A stretch of DNA of 64,000 nt from Fasciolopsis buskii. Lineage: Eukaryota > Platyhelminthes > Trematoda > Plagiorchiida > Fasciolidae. The notes under the pieces are model-generated. The model worked only from the letters and a program-made list of their open reading frames with translations, had not been told where the DNA came from and did not search any database. Numbering within the stretch: the first letter of the stretch is position 1; the number at the start of each line of letters is the position of its first letter. The stretch is from the NCBI GenBank assembly GCA_008360955.1, contig LUCM01001730.1:62001-126000 (forward strand). The letters run 5' to 3'. The position numbers and the translations under genes were made by a program. Shown piece after piece: positions 1-13,200 of the stretch.

Positions 1-2490
1 TCCTCAAATCTTCTGCACCCAACAGTCGCCTTTCTGAACCGTAGAGCAATAAAGACTTCACTGCTACCGTATATACTCGAACTTTGCTCAATAACCGGAT
101 GCCGAGCGGAAGCCACAAACGATACAAGTTAGCAGATGCAAATCGTTTGTGAAAGCACTTCGTCCGATATAAGACCACCTGGCAAGATACCACTACCTTA
201 GTGAATAAACATATCTATCTCACCCGATTCTTCTCCATCAAGAGCTAGGTTCGGTTTCCAACAACAAGGAGATTCAAAATCGAAGAAGCGGGTTTATTAA
301 ACATTCGTTTTCTAAATTTTATTTTCAAAATAAGTGAATGACATGCTAATTGGTTCTTGATCCTGAATTTTACGCATCATTAACGTATACTCTCTAGCAA
401 AACATTCGGATTACAATTCACGGTTTCGTGCACCCGTTTCCCTTAACCGATGAACACTTGTGTAGATGTGCGAACATAAACAAGCGGCCGGCTGAACGAC
501 ATCGGTGGACCTCATTCCACTTAGGTCATGAGTGAATTTTCCAGCTATTTTGTGCATGAACTGACCCTGCCTACATAATCGACTTCGCATGCCTTCATAA
601 ATAACAGTAGATTGCAAACATGTCACATCGAATGACAATAAATGGCTTACAGACTATATTGATTCCTTTGTGATGCACTCAGAAACTTGCGGAGAGCATG
701 TGCAGTTCGATTTCAAGCACCGAGAAAGAAAACGAAATTGGAATTGATAAAACTGGATGAAACACTATTGTCTTCTCGGTACATATGTCGCTGGTACTGT
801 GAGACGTCACAGTTGGCTTGGAACCCCGATAAAATTTATCGGTCTTATCAGAAAGAAAAGTTAATCAGGCACTCCTTACTGTTTACCGAAGCCAATCGCA
901 GCTGTACTTTTTCCAAATGCAAAAGAGTAGCTTTCTTCATCACTACCGATTTTTCGGTTCATGCTAATTCGCAAGTTATTTCAGGTAATTTATCCGGCAA
1001 TACAGTACACAAATAAAGCATCTTCAGTTTACTTCGTCCGTGAAGTACAACAATAGCAGATCATTCAAAGCATTTTGTCTAACGACTGCCGTTTACCCTA
1101 ATGCGGTCGCGTGTGCTTTCGCGAAAATATAAACTTTTCCTAGCTAACTCTAGTCATACCACTGGAAATTTTCATGCTTAAAAACCAGTAACTTAGTGTG
1201 GCCAAGTAAGCCAGTGAATTTATCGGCTGGTTGAGGAGTTTCCATTTTGAATGGTTACAGGTCTTGGCATTTCAATAGCCGTATAATCAAACGATATGAC
1301 AGATGTTGAACTAGTTTTGTGAAATATTTGAATGATGTTCGTAAATCAAAATGTGGGAATCTGTTAACCCTAGTGTCATTCGAACCCGAAGCCAGTGATA
1401 AAAACCTATCACATATTTCAATGCCTTGTCTGAGAAAGTACACAGTTACAAAAACCTGCTTCGGATAGACCACCTAACTGCAGCAAGTTTTACTTTAGAA
1501 GCTTTGGCTCATTTTTGCTGCCACTGTGGCCCCCTAACCAAATAAGGCCATAACCCCTATCCGTGTTCCACTGACATGGAAAGGTTTTTCAGATGAGGTA
1601 CAAAAGCTGGTCACCCAATAGCCAGCTAACGTAGAATGGTCTCACTTTGCCGATCGCTTCTGGTTGCGCAAAGGCTAAAGGTGCATCTTCGGATAACATG
1701 GCCTGTTTGAATTGGGTGGCTGAGTAGCACAAACATATATGAATAGGACCGATTTTGCAATAACTATTTTGCCAAAAAGGATCCTCCACCGTGCAAACTA
1801 TTTGATATTTCAATGTTTCCTGTTATATCCCTTTCCATCCCATTCAGTCGCATTAATCTGGAGCTGGGGCCTGACCTGCTACTCGTAGCGTCGCTGGAAG
1901 AAACTGTTCCTTTTCTTCCGCAGTTACTTTTGGCTATCGTTCAGATCACATTACACTGGCTTCAACTGGCCAAAGCTGTTTTCGTTCTCGAAACTAGACA
2001 CTTTTAGTGTGTGAACACTGAGGCATGCAAGACAACAAGGGTGATTGTCTCGTTCACGAGAGACCCTAGCAGTTGAAGTTTTATATCCAAAAGGCAGGCA
2101 TTTAAAGCTTCATTTTTGCCATTCGACTGATATCACCATCCAGTCTTTCAATGAGTGATCATCTGTCACTTTCTGGGGATCCTGAAGCTGAGGCTTCTGG
2201 TTCTGTTGGCGCTGTTGTGGCATTCAGCGACAGCGCTGATTTTTCAATCGCTCTAATAGACGCAATTTGCCTAATGTCTCAGTGTACGAGGCCACAGAAG
2301 GCAACTCAGATACAATCAAGGAAATTTTCCACCACAAACAGCACGATCTCTTATGCATAGTATAGAGGGTTGACATCGTGATCTTAGTCGATGATATAAA
2401 TGCTCGAGTAGGTAGGCGGTCCTTGAGTGCGGTAGATTTGTCACTGGTTCTTCTCCCTCTGAAAACTAGGACGGTTGTTGGCTCTGTGTT
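1..2490. other. No gene recognised
   Basis: Only short, unrelated open frames, the longest at 687-1016 (109 codons, no known motif or clear splice sites). Confidence 0.6.
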
Positions 2491-2496
2491 CATGCA

Positions 2497-2512
2497 ATAT
2501 ATATATATATAT
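2497..2512. repeat. (AT)8 microsatellite
   Basis: Sixteen bases of alternating AT directly abutting the inverted repeat. Confidence 0.95.
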
Positions 2513-2633
2513 GCGCAAGTAGTTTCGGTCATTAATTATTGCATTTAAAGTCGGAGGCCAGTATATATACATATATATATATCGGCCTCTGACTTTGAAT
2601 GCAATAATTAATGACCGAAACTACTTGCGCATA
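2510..2633. repeat. Near-perfect 47-50 bp inverted repeat (hairpin / foldback element)
   Basis: The left arm 2513-2559 begins GCGCAAGTAGTTTCGGTC. The right arm 2584-2630 is its reverse complement over 47 bp with two differences (T at 2545 opposite G, G at 2553 opposite T). The loop is a 24-nt AT-rich run. Arms can be extended by 3 bp outward, and an (AT)8 run lies at 2497-2512. In a plus-strand RNA both differences would be G:U pairs, so the stem would be unbroken. Confidence 0.95.
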
Positions 2634-2639
2634 CTGGCG

Positions 2640-4415
2640 AAATATCTCCGGAAATCACGCACAATACAAAAAGATATCTACTTCAAAAATGCTTTATATC
2701 CCACAATCAAGCAGGAATTGTCAAAGGTTACCTCACTGATAGAGGGTTGTGATCATTCCTATGATCACTAGACTCCCAGATGGGACCTACTGTAAAATGT
2801 TTAAGTTACCTGAAAGAAAGCACTGCATTAATGAGCGGGATCAACAAACTGTTAGCGTTTGATGCACCCCGGAAATTAGACTAGGAATGAGTAGCTTCGA
2901 GGTTTGTCCATCACCTGTTTACTAGCAGATCAAGAATAGTCAGAATTGTTGTTGTCTCGTGGGCCGGAATTACGAAGTACTAAATAGATTAATCAATGTT
3001 TTGCCCAAAATGCAATATTGTTTATGTTTTCATCGCAGTTATCTTGTGCGTTGTTCGTTGATACTACGAGGAAAAAACACTTAAAAGGAAAGCAGTTTGC
3101 GCCGTATACTTCTGTGTTAGAAAGAACTCCAAAAATGGTGGTTCAAATCTCCTGCTCTGATGTCGTATCTCAATATGATCACATAACCGCTCTACACAGC
3201 CACGACTGAAGATTGATGCATGTCATGGCCAAAGCGTATCAGTTAGCTAATATCCAGTGATAAGGGTGTGGACGCACTTCGCCACTAGTTGTTCAGGGAT
3301 GCAACGCACATGTTGATTAGAACGAGCAAGAATGGATATTACATCAGATTATTTTTTCACCGAAGAAAGGAGCTTATTAGGACCACAAAAAGGCCGTATA
3401 ACAGGCATTAATACCGGTAGGCAATTTATATCACATCTCAATGGGTGGACAACATTTTCAATAAACAATAGGATTGGTTTTGCGTTTGTTACCCGTCTTT
3501 ATCAATGCCCGAGCGGCACCCTCCTGTTAAAACCTCTTCGAAATTTAGTTAGTTGCCCGTCATCATGACCTCGATTACATGGTAACAAGTAGGTGCAGGT
3601 GTTGTTCGTTAAGGATACTAGAAAAGAACCATATTTGTGATTCTGTGCTGAGTCTACGTTCGAGTCACTTGGCACCGACGTTTCGGTACTAATTGGTTAT
3701 TCTCTGCAAACAAAGTGGCGAGACAAAATCGTGGAAATCCTTGAGCGAGAAGCGAAACTTTCTGCGATGATATTCTGTCAATAATGCCTTTGTCAAATTA
3801 CAGCGTGCATGACTGACTTGTTAAAATGTGTCATCAATTACTGCGAGTTTCTTGCTTTCATCGGCTACTTTGTCCTGGTTTCGGGCCATTCCAATGCGCC
3901 TTGGTAAGTAAAGTTCGTACGCTATCAAAGTCGGCGGCGCTGTTTCTAGGCGCCGCTTTGCTACTCTGGATCACTGTTTCTATTTTACTTTTGTTAGGTC
4001 GTTAGTGTCTCTAACTGAAATGGATACAAAGCAGCAGATCGTGTTATTTGCTTGTATATATGAGCTTAACAGGCTGTTCATAAACTGTCGTTCAAAAAGG
4101 AACCAATGTCTTGACACGGACAGAATGTCATAAAAATAAGTGGCCAAGTACAAAGTACTGGCCAAGAACTGGATAAAATGAAGTGTTTGGAAGAAAGCTC
4201 CATTTTGTTACTTAAAACCCCGGTAAGAAAATATACTGTGGAATTTCCGTTGACGATCGTGGAAGTGTGTAAGGCGGTTTGTGGAGCTGGTGGGCGATTT
4301 GGCATGTATACAAATATGTTAACGTGTGATGAGTGGGTGCTATCGGACACACTTTCATTTGTGAACTCAACCTAGCGTTCATGGGTCATTCATAAATGCG
4401 ACAAATGGAAGACCG
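2640..4415. other. No gene recognised
   Basis: Short open frames of no more than 90 codons without family resemblance. Confidence 0.6.
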
Positions 4416-4419
4416 TGTA

Positions 4420-4680
4420 TCAATCTGGGAACCCCGGACGGTCTTCTAGGACCTGACCCACAAGCCTTGAACACTCATAGGAATGAGACACTGTTGAATA
4501 GATGCTGCCATCACTGACTGGTCAGCACAAGGTTGTTGCAATTTGGAATGGAAATTACCTGCAGTTTGGATACCCGAAGCCCATGAACACCTTAGATGGA
4601 TGTCTCTGGAAACTGTTTTTCTTAGATGCACACAACTTGCGGTAGGAACAGGGACTAATAAATCATTATTATTTTGATGT
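4420..4680 (+). repeat. Possible LINE 3' tail ending in AATAAATCATTATTATTT
   Basis: The segment ends in a TAATAAATCATTATTATT-type run like the 3' ends of flatworm LINEs, and the region before it is somewhat GC-richer than its flanks. I see no convincing protein landmarks. Confidence 0.25.
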
Positions 4681-4684
4681 TTTG

Positions 4685-5875
4685 TCTTTGTTTACAGAAG
4701 CACAGTGGCAAGTTCGTTCTTGATAATGTTCCACTCAGCTACTGGCATCTGGATACTTCTAAGACGATGTAATACTAATGCCTAACAAAAGTCCTCACCG
4801 GTTTTACTAATTTACGCTCATCTTCTTCCTGGAGAAAAGACGGATGACGTAGTCTCATTGTAGGTTCCATTACAAACTGCTTTGAGGAATATCCCGACCA
4901 TGGATCCACCAGTCGCTACCGACGAAGGGTTTTCATGAAGTTGCACGACTAAGAGAATTTTAGCATTTTGCTTGCATACTTTTCAGATGAAACACGAAGT
5001 ATTAGCCGGCATCAATTTCCCTGGGTTGAAGGAGCTGCTCCTTCAGTTCTTATTTTGCTCTGTGTGGATCAGCCGAGTTTTTGATATAGTTGTCTTTTTG
5101 ATTCAAAAATGAATAATGAAATTGGAGTCCGAGTCTTCCACTTTAATGCAAGCTCCCAGTACGTACCTCCTGCAGGTTAGCTACCTGCCTAAAACTTCTA
5201 CTGTTAAACTGCCGGACAACTGGGACTTACTGTTTGCAGTTATCAGGTATTCCCTTTCAGTAAGTCGACAGACCACTAAACATAGCATTTGAATTATTGG
5301 TACCCATTGCTGAAGCCTATTGATATGGCTTCCATCACTTGACTTTAACCACCCATGACTGGGCTCAGTTTCTACCCTCATCGCTTGACGAGCATTCATG
5401 ATAGTGGTTTTTTCTGACAGTCTGACACCGTTGCCATCTTTTTTGTGACTATCACGGGAGTGTGTGACATTTACCTCAAGTTTATGCATGCTTCTTAGAA
5501 TCGTTCTGCACTGAAATAATCTTAACATGTGTTATTCTGTTTTGTTGTCAGTATTACCGCAGGCAGGTATTACTTATGAAGTCGTGCCTGTGCATAGTTG
5601 GACAAGTAAGTGTTCTGTCATTGTCATATGTGTATTTCAAATAGCAGATCAGTATTGAAAACAGTTGGCACGCACTTTGTGCAAATGGTCAAATAAGATA
5701 CAGTATAGACGAGTTGATGGTAATGATGCTTCAGTTTCAATGTGTCAAAAGGATTTTCCTCCTCTACTGCCACAGGTAATAAATAAACCAACTTTCTCAA
5801 ACAAATCCTGAAGCATGGACCATCACTTGGTTTCTCCTTTCAATTTTTTCCTATTTAATGCGGTTAGCTCCTCAT
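4685..5875. other. No gene recognised
   Basis: A minus-strand frame of 115 codons (5181-5528) is the longest. It contains a 36-nt stretch with an acceptor (ATTTCAG) and a donor (GAG|GTAAAT), but it is too short to judge. Confidence 0.55.
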
Positions 5876-5879
5876 GAGT

Positions 5880-7290
5880 GCCCGCTGTCATTCAGGCTGG
5901 CCAACTAGGCGGAGAAACCCTGTCAAAAGCTCATGCCTCTCTGCTTCGTGATATTTGGAACGTGGAACACAATAGGTTATCGGGGGGTGAGTCATTGATT
6001 ACACCCATTTTCAAGAAGGGCGCACGAAGTGACTGTAGCATTCATCGTGGAATTAGTCTAACCCTGATATTTATTTAGGTGTTAGCTTCCATAATGCTAA
6101 ACCATTTAATCCCAGCTCATGAGAGTAACGTCGCGAACAGCAGGCCGGATTTCATCCAGGTNNNNNNNNNNNNNNNNNNNNNNNNNNNNNNNNNNNNNNN
6201 NNNNNNNNNNNNNNNNNNNNNNNNNNNNNNNNNNNNNNNNNNNNNNNNNNNNNNNNNNNNNNNNNNNNNNNNNNNNNNNNNNNNNNNNNNNNNNNNNNNN
6301 NNNNNNNNNNNNNNNNNNNNNNNNNNNNNNNNNNNNNNNNNNNNNNNNNNNNNNNNNNNNNNNNNNNNNNNNNNNNNNNNNNNNNNNNNNNNNNNNNNNN
6401 NNNNNNNNNNNNNNNNNNNNNNNNNNNNNNNNNNNNNNNNNNNNNNNNNNNNNNNNNNNNNNNNNNNNNNNNNNNNNNNNNNNNNNNNNNNNNNNNNNNN
6501 NNNNNNNNNNNNNNNNNNNNNNNNNNNNNNNNNNNNNNNNNNNNNNNNNNNNNNNNNNNNNNNNNNNNNNNNNNNNNNNNNNNNNNNNNNNNNNNNNNNN
6601 NNNNNNNNNNNNNNNNNNNNNNNNNNNNNNNNNNNNNNNNNNNNNNNNNNNNNNNNNNNNNNNNNNNNNNNNNNNNNNNNNNNNNNNNNNNNNNNNNNNN
6701 NNNNNNNNNNNNNNNNNNNNNNNNNNNNNNNNNNNNNNNNNNNNNNNNNNNNNNNNNNNNNNNNNNNNNNNNNNNNNNNNNNNNNNNNNNNNNNNNNNNN
6801 NNNNNNNNNNNNNNNNNNNNNNNNNNNNNNNNNNNNNNNNNNNNNNNNNNNNNNNNNNNNNNNNNNNNNNNNNNNNNNNNNNNNNNNNNNNNNNNNNNNN
6901 NNNNNNNNNNNNNNNNNNNNNNNNNNNNNNNNNNNNNNNNNNNNNNNNNNNNNNNNNNNNNNNNNNAGATGAAGAATCTAGTATTAGGTGCCAATTCTGA
7001 GGGTGCCTTTTTTGGCGCATGGAACTTAGTAGACTACGCTGATTGGGTCGTGTTGCGAATGACGAACACTCGTCTACCACATCGTACCCTATTTTTCGTC
7101 CGTCCCACGGAATGGGGGAAGCTATGTGAGGTCAACAGATGACGTGGCAACGTGTAATGAGAAAATGCCCAGCGAACATGGGTAAAATAGGTATCCCACG
7201 TCTTCCTGGTTAGAGTCCGAAAGACCGGTCAACTAGCCAGCTGGAGACACTGAAAGATATGGCAGCGAACCGTGAACTGTGGCGATCGAG
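5880..7290 (+). mobile_element. RTE-like LINE relic spanning an assembly gap
   Basis: Before the gap: SLLRDIWNVEHNR and LITPIFKKGARSDCSIHRGI (5990-6055), then ASIMLNHLIPAHES, matching RT blocks 1-2. After the gap: LGRVANDEHS (about 7042), GQQMTWQRVM (about 7130) and QLETLKDMAANRELWRSS (7240-7295), matching the element's C terminus. The missing middle (805 N) is about the right size for the intervening RT domain. Stops show the element is dead. Confidence 0.82.
6162..6966. other. Assembly gap of 805 N
   Basis: An N run inside the LINE relic. Long open frames reported across it in any frame are artefacts of N translation. Confidence 0.99.
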
Positions 7291-7299
7291 TTTTCATTT

Positions 7300-10200
7300 T
7301 ATATGGAATAAGAATTATTGAAGGAATGCACTTCTACAGTTAGACTGTGTTCCGTATGTTGATTACTACAGTATTCTTACCTTTTTCCGCCTAAATAGGT
7401 TCACTCCTTGTTTCCCCGCATGTTCAGGCATTTTGTAAAATCACCTAACTTGGGAAAAGACAGCGGTGAGTGGGGCTTGCCTTGCTGTTCAACGCAGGCT
7501 GATGATGATATTTTCACGGCTAACTTAGATGGGATTTTTTGCTTATTTTCCTATCCGACAGAAATACTGCTAGCCAAGAAACCAGTTAAAATCGCATTTT
7601 CTGCCCTGGAAGCACATTCTAGGCGAATATTCTAAATTTGCCATCACTTACGTATTGAGTTCATGAGGCACTTCTGATGCGTCTTCTTCAGACATTTGGC
7701 GCTGAAGTAAGAAAGCCGCATTGAAATCTCCGGATCCATACAGCTTTCTGAGGCCACGAATGAACTATTCTGTGCAATTTTTCCTGTCTTTCTGAGGTTT
7801 TTTATGGTTTTGATTGCGGGCCACGTACTACTGATTTATATCTGAATGTTGAATTTATGATTTAACGGTTAGATGGACGCACAAAAGACAGTCATTTGCA
7901 TTGAGTTAGAAATTTGTGTGGTCACACGGGAACATTTTATTCAAGTACCTACTATGGTAAACCACTGGATACGAAACTGGAAATCTGAGGTTGCAAACAT
8001 TAAGTCCGTGCCACGAACATGCCTCTGAGATTGACTGAGGTCAGGAGCAACTGATAAGATAACTGGCTAGTTATCATCACTAGTCCGCATCATATGTCAG
8101 ACCGAGTTACTACTAGATGTCACATTATTTACGATGATCGCATAGCAGCCAAAAATAATTTCCGTCTACTTCATTCAGATGCAAATCATTAGCCCAATTT
8201 TATACTACGGAGTCGGCTACAGTGAAGTGGTTTCCGTAGACCGGCTATTGGATGGCTAACTTGTATGATGTTACGTTGCCGGATTTGTGAAGAATACGAT
8301 GGGGTTCACAAGAAACTGGTTTGTAGCTCAGCGATGGCCAACCTTTCATTCACCCGCGCATGAGTGAGGCAACTGTTGGAAAGGATTTCTAGGTTGGTTC
8401 ATTCTGGTGATGACATTAAGACGTAATATATGGCTATTCGTCATTAGTGTGCAGTAAAATCATGCAGAAGTTTAGACAAAATCTTCATATTTACTATTGT
8501 TTGCGTAGTTTGGGATACCTCATCGACTAACCAAACGAAAAAATATGGAGGAAGCATAGCTGCCCGAAAGAACCTTTTCGAATAGCCGCTTAGAAATATT
8601 TTTCACTAACATAAAAATGTTACCAGAAAGCAATATAGCATGACTTTTCGTTCTAACCTTTTCATTTGCTTTGTTGTTAATTCGGTGTGCTTTGTTTTCA
8701 CAAATTGCGTCTAAGCCACGTGTCGGATTCTAAAGGCCAAATTGACGCAGCGAGAGGATTACGTTTCAGATTTACGATCTTGATGGGTGAAACTCTGCAT
8801 CAAGAAATATCGAAAACCACTGGCAGGTAGTTATGATGGCATGTCCATGTGTTTGAATTTCAGGCTGGCTTGTTCCGCTTCGAATCCGGATTTCCCACAT
8901 GCACTAATGGTACCAGGACTACTGCATCACTGGCGTCGAGTTTTATGTGATCATGAGAAAACGCACCGAATTAGAGGCACACATACATATGGGTTCATTT
9001 TACGTTAGTGCACGAACGAATGAAATGTTTCTCCAATACAGCAATACGAAATATTTTCTGATTTTGACCTCATCTGGATTCTGGTTTGCGGATCAGGCTT
9101 AACGCTGAGCGGGTCCGCAGAATCCAGAAGTATCGGAATCCCAATCACACTGGTAAACTGCTAAAATAAAATGCGCGCTTCGACTGCATCCAAGTGACCA
9201 CATTACTTAATCCGGATAAAGCCTCCCTGACTGGTATAGACTTGCATTGGCCAATAAACAACTATCTGTCATGCCATGTATATAGTAATTGAAAAGAGCA
9301 CCTCAGTTTGAAAAAGTGTACAGTTATTAGACTTCACCCATGATGCACGTGTGCGCATGCTGGAAATGTTTATCATGACTAGCTGCGTTCCACGTTACTC
9401 TTACATTTTTTCTCGATTGGTTTATGAAGTTTCACGCTGGTCATTTGTTGTTTTGCTCACGAATTCAGATCCTAGCCTCTTGATTAATCACTAATGAGTT
9501 AGGCGACAATCCCCGTTAACTAGTCGGCAATATAGATTACATTTTCGGCCCTAAGCGAAGTACACATCAAGTTTCATTGGAATCTCGGTAGAAGAGGACA
9601 GCGGTAGAGAAGAAAATGAGGCGAAACAGAAATGCTGTGTACTGTTCAGCTCAATCTTAACTCTTTGTGCATATCTCCCGTGTCATTCATAAGCACTTAT
9701 TGTCGTAGTTTGCCTGTAGACAGTGTACTACCCTGATTCCCAGAACGAATTTGGGATTGCGACGAAGGGCCTTATTTTGAGTTTTTAGTAAGGAATTCTG
9801 GTCTACCGACCAGTAGACAGAGCATTGGGACGAGGTAACCTGTGGGATTCGATGACCCCTGCAATGGCTGATGGAGTTCCAATCATTATTTTTGTCTTAA
9901 ATTAAAGATTAAATGTGTACATATTATATATACATATATATGGCTACTGATAGTTTCGATGCCTGCGTTACTTGGCATTATGGAAATATGTTTCACGTTT
10001 CAAAGGGACCAGTCAAATAGACGAAACTGTCATCTTGCACGTGTCCCATATTTGGCCGCACAAAAAATGCAAAATGTTTTACATGTGCAGTCAAAAACCT
10101 CGCTGGTTAACTATCCATACAATCAGATAGAGATGTTATTACCAAAGTAATGTTGGACCAAATATAAAATCGCAGAACATTTGTTATTTCCGTTTCTGGA

Positions 10201-13200
10201 CCAATACGACTCTGATTGGCTAGTTGTATTTGGCGATGACAGCATAACTATGTCGAACCGTAATTTTCTCCATGCACGCTCAACACGTTTTTCATATTTT
10301 CTAATGTCCTCATTAATTTCATTGTGTGATCAGGATAGATTGAAGCTGAATGATCACGGTTTGTGAGTGTTCACGTACGTTTTAGAAACGTCTTAGAGAC
10401 CAGGCAGTGGACGCTAGTTACCGATGACATCTGCGAAGAGGTTGAGACAGATGGTTGGCGTTTTGCGACTTGTCATTTAGCTTTTCTGAGCCTCCTGTGT
10501 ATTCCTTGTTTGTCATTTTCTAATGATCCTGTAAAATTTCTAGAATATTTTGGGTACCCCATTAAACAGACAGAATGTTGCACAGGATTTAAGATTCTCA
10601 TATTTCCACAATATTTCTACATCAGAGTTACAATCTAGTAGAGAGGGATTAAGTGATAGAAAGCTTGGCTACTCATTGGACGGCGCGGACGGATACAGAA
10701 ACTCCACCCACACCGCTGAACCGGTACATCGCTGACTCCAGAGACGAAAAAACAGGCGCTTAAAGGTAGTATGTGAAAGCAGCCGTTTGGTTTTAAACTC
10801 TTCTTCAGATACCCCTGTTTGTTCAATAATTTTCCAACCCCTGCGAGTCACCTTCGCACTTCTGCTGGAGCGAAGACAGCTGGATTCTAGTATGCCACAT
10901 GCTTACCGTGCCAGAAATTGCGAGTAGGCCTAAAGGGTTCGAATTTTTCATCCACAATTCTGCTATTCTTTGTCTTAGTTGTGAAGCATGAAATACACTA
11001 ACAATTCTTCTTGAGATCCAAAACAAGAAAATTGAATTGATCGAAACTTCAAACAATTGTCGGACTGCTTTCCATTCATTTTAAAAGGGATGATTATAGT
11101 ATTTTAACTAACTTCTTTCACAATAGGAAAAGAGAGGAACATTTCACGAGAGCGGCCGCAGCCCTGGAACGGCTACCCAATAGGCTAATCACCTGAAAAA
11201 TTACTCACAAAAGCATACAGGTGTTCGTCAACCAAGGGTAATGCCAGCGTTTTGGTAGCAGCTCTTGATGTATAGATCCCTGACACCGAGGTAGATAGTT
11301 ATATGGCTTCGGAAACACATGGGTACATTAGGCACCTAACGAAGTTTATTACTAAAATCAGCAAAAGTTAACAAATGCAAAAAAATTTATTCATTCTGAG
11401 AGACGGTTAGTAGACAATTTTATGTGATTTATCGTGGTGAAAGCGAGGCCTACTTTTGGTGGACAATTCGAATCGAACTTTTTTCATCCATCCATATGCG
11501 AAACATAATACTGAGAAGAAAAATCAATACTTTCGGGCATTGTGTCCCCATTCTGAAAGCTAACTTTGCCTGGCCGACGAAACTCCTCGGACGAATTACC
11601 ATGTGATTTCTAAATGGACTTATGATCCATTCACGCTTCTAACGATTCAAATGAGATTCTAGGGAGAAACACATCCCTAATTAAGTCTCATCCAGTGGGC
11701 TGTATTGTCGCTCCGATATTTATGCACCTACACTTCATTTTTATGCTAAGTAAGTTCATCGGGAAAGTCCAAATTGAACATTTTCAGCCGGTGGCAGTGC
11801 CATCATCTCACTTGTGTACATGACTCTATTTACGGTCCGTATGAACCTTTGTTGAGTATGCTACCGTTCCTTCATTGGGCTTAACACGCAATGGGCGCGG
11901 TACTCTGCAGACGGTGACAAGCTAGCCGTATGATACCGAAAGCTTTGTTGTGCTTGTTTAATTATTTCAGGAAATATTTTGGCTCTCCATGCTTTTAGCG
12001 TGACTTGTTGTTGTTGAATCACTGTGAGTTATCTTTGACGACCAATTCAGTTGCACAGTTCACTTACGAAAGCGCATCTCTGATTCTCACTAGGCCGCTG
12101 TACCTCTTTGGTCTGTCTTGGGTTACGAATCATTGTTTGTTTCATTGTCTATCGTAATGTTCTCAACATCGTTCAAATACCCATTAGTAATGACATGAGC
12201 TGCAGTGCCTACTCGGAGCGGTCTTAGCTGGATTGTCCTTTCACATTTGCTGGTCCCCATCCGAATCAATGCTGACAACTGTTCACACTGATTGCACTTA
12301 ATTTTGCGTGGCATTTTCATTTTTTACTATCCATGGTGGCAGTTTGAAGAAGTCACGAAAACCACCTTGTGCTTTGTTACTATCAAGCTCAGTTGGGATT
12401 TACTGATATAGGTGCTGGTCCTAACAATCTTTTCAACACCACATATCACGATTGTGTGTACTGGATCTAAAGTCATTCACATTTGTATAGGACGTGCAGT
12501 TTACAGTGTCATCAGTGTTGGCTCACCTAAATCGCTAAGCCCTTCCACAGTTCAAATCTATAAGAGCGTCTGTGGTCTTTTCGTTCGCCGATTCCGAATG
12601 TGTATACGTGCCGAATGTGTATACGTGCCAGCATTTTACGGAACGGAATGATGAACTACAATTACTATTCATTGTTTATGTCCTGTTTACGAACGCCACC
12701 AATGTCCTACCTATTGTCGGTGTTAGCGGTTAACGCGATTTGGTGTGTGTGCATTCGTCTCTCCATGGAGTCTGACTCTATCGATGTTTAAAATGAATGC
12801 ACACATCAATCCCGAGTTCGGTCACCGTCAGCACAAAACATTTTCACCAAAGCTGTTCCATATTCAAGCTCTAATGGTCATTTTCGGGATCCCGGTTGCA
12901 TGGATAATGAATACATTCATCACAGCGAAGAGAAGAGGGTGTTTGTAATGCTGTGAATCCTCAAATAATCGAGGCTTTCCACTCATGCGCATGTCCCGCA
13001 CATCACGGCACATGCACACATGCGCACACACACGTACAACTCGGTTCTAGCTATCATGCCGCAAGTAACAAACAAACGTGGTGAAAAGACAAACGTCCAA
13101 GATCTGCTGACACGATAGTTTGTTCTGGTCGATTTGCGTGATAAGGTCGAAGTTGGGTCAACCGCTAGCCGAGCCAGGGCACAGCACGGTTTCTTGGTCG

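Noticed and set aside
3130..3160. GGTTCAAATCTCC, similar to a tRNA B box
   Set aside because: No cloverleaf or A box at the right distance.
6079..7080. Very long open frames across 6079-7080 on both strands
   Set aside because: They are translations of N bases; only the flanks are real sequence.
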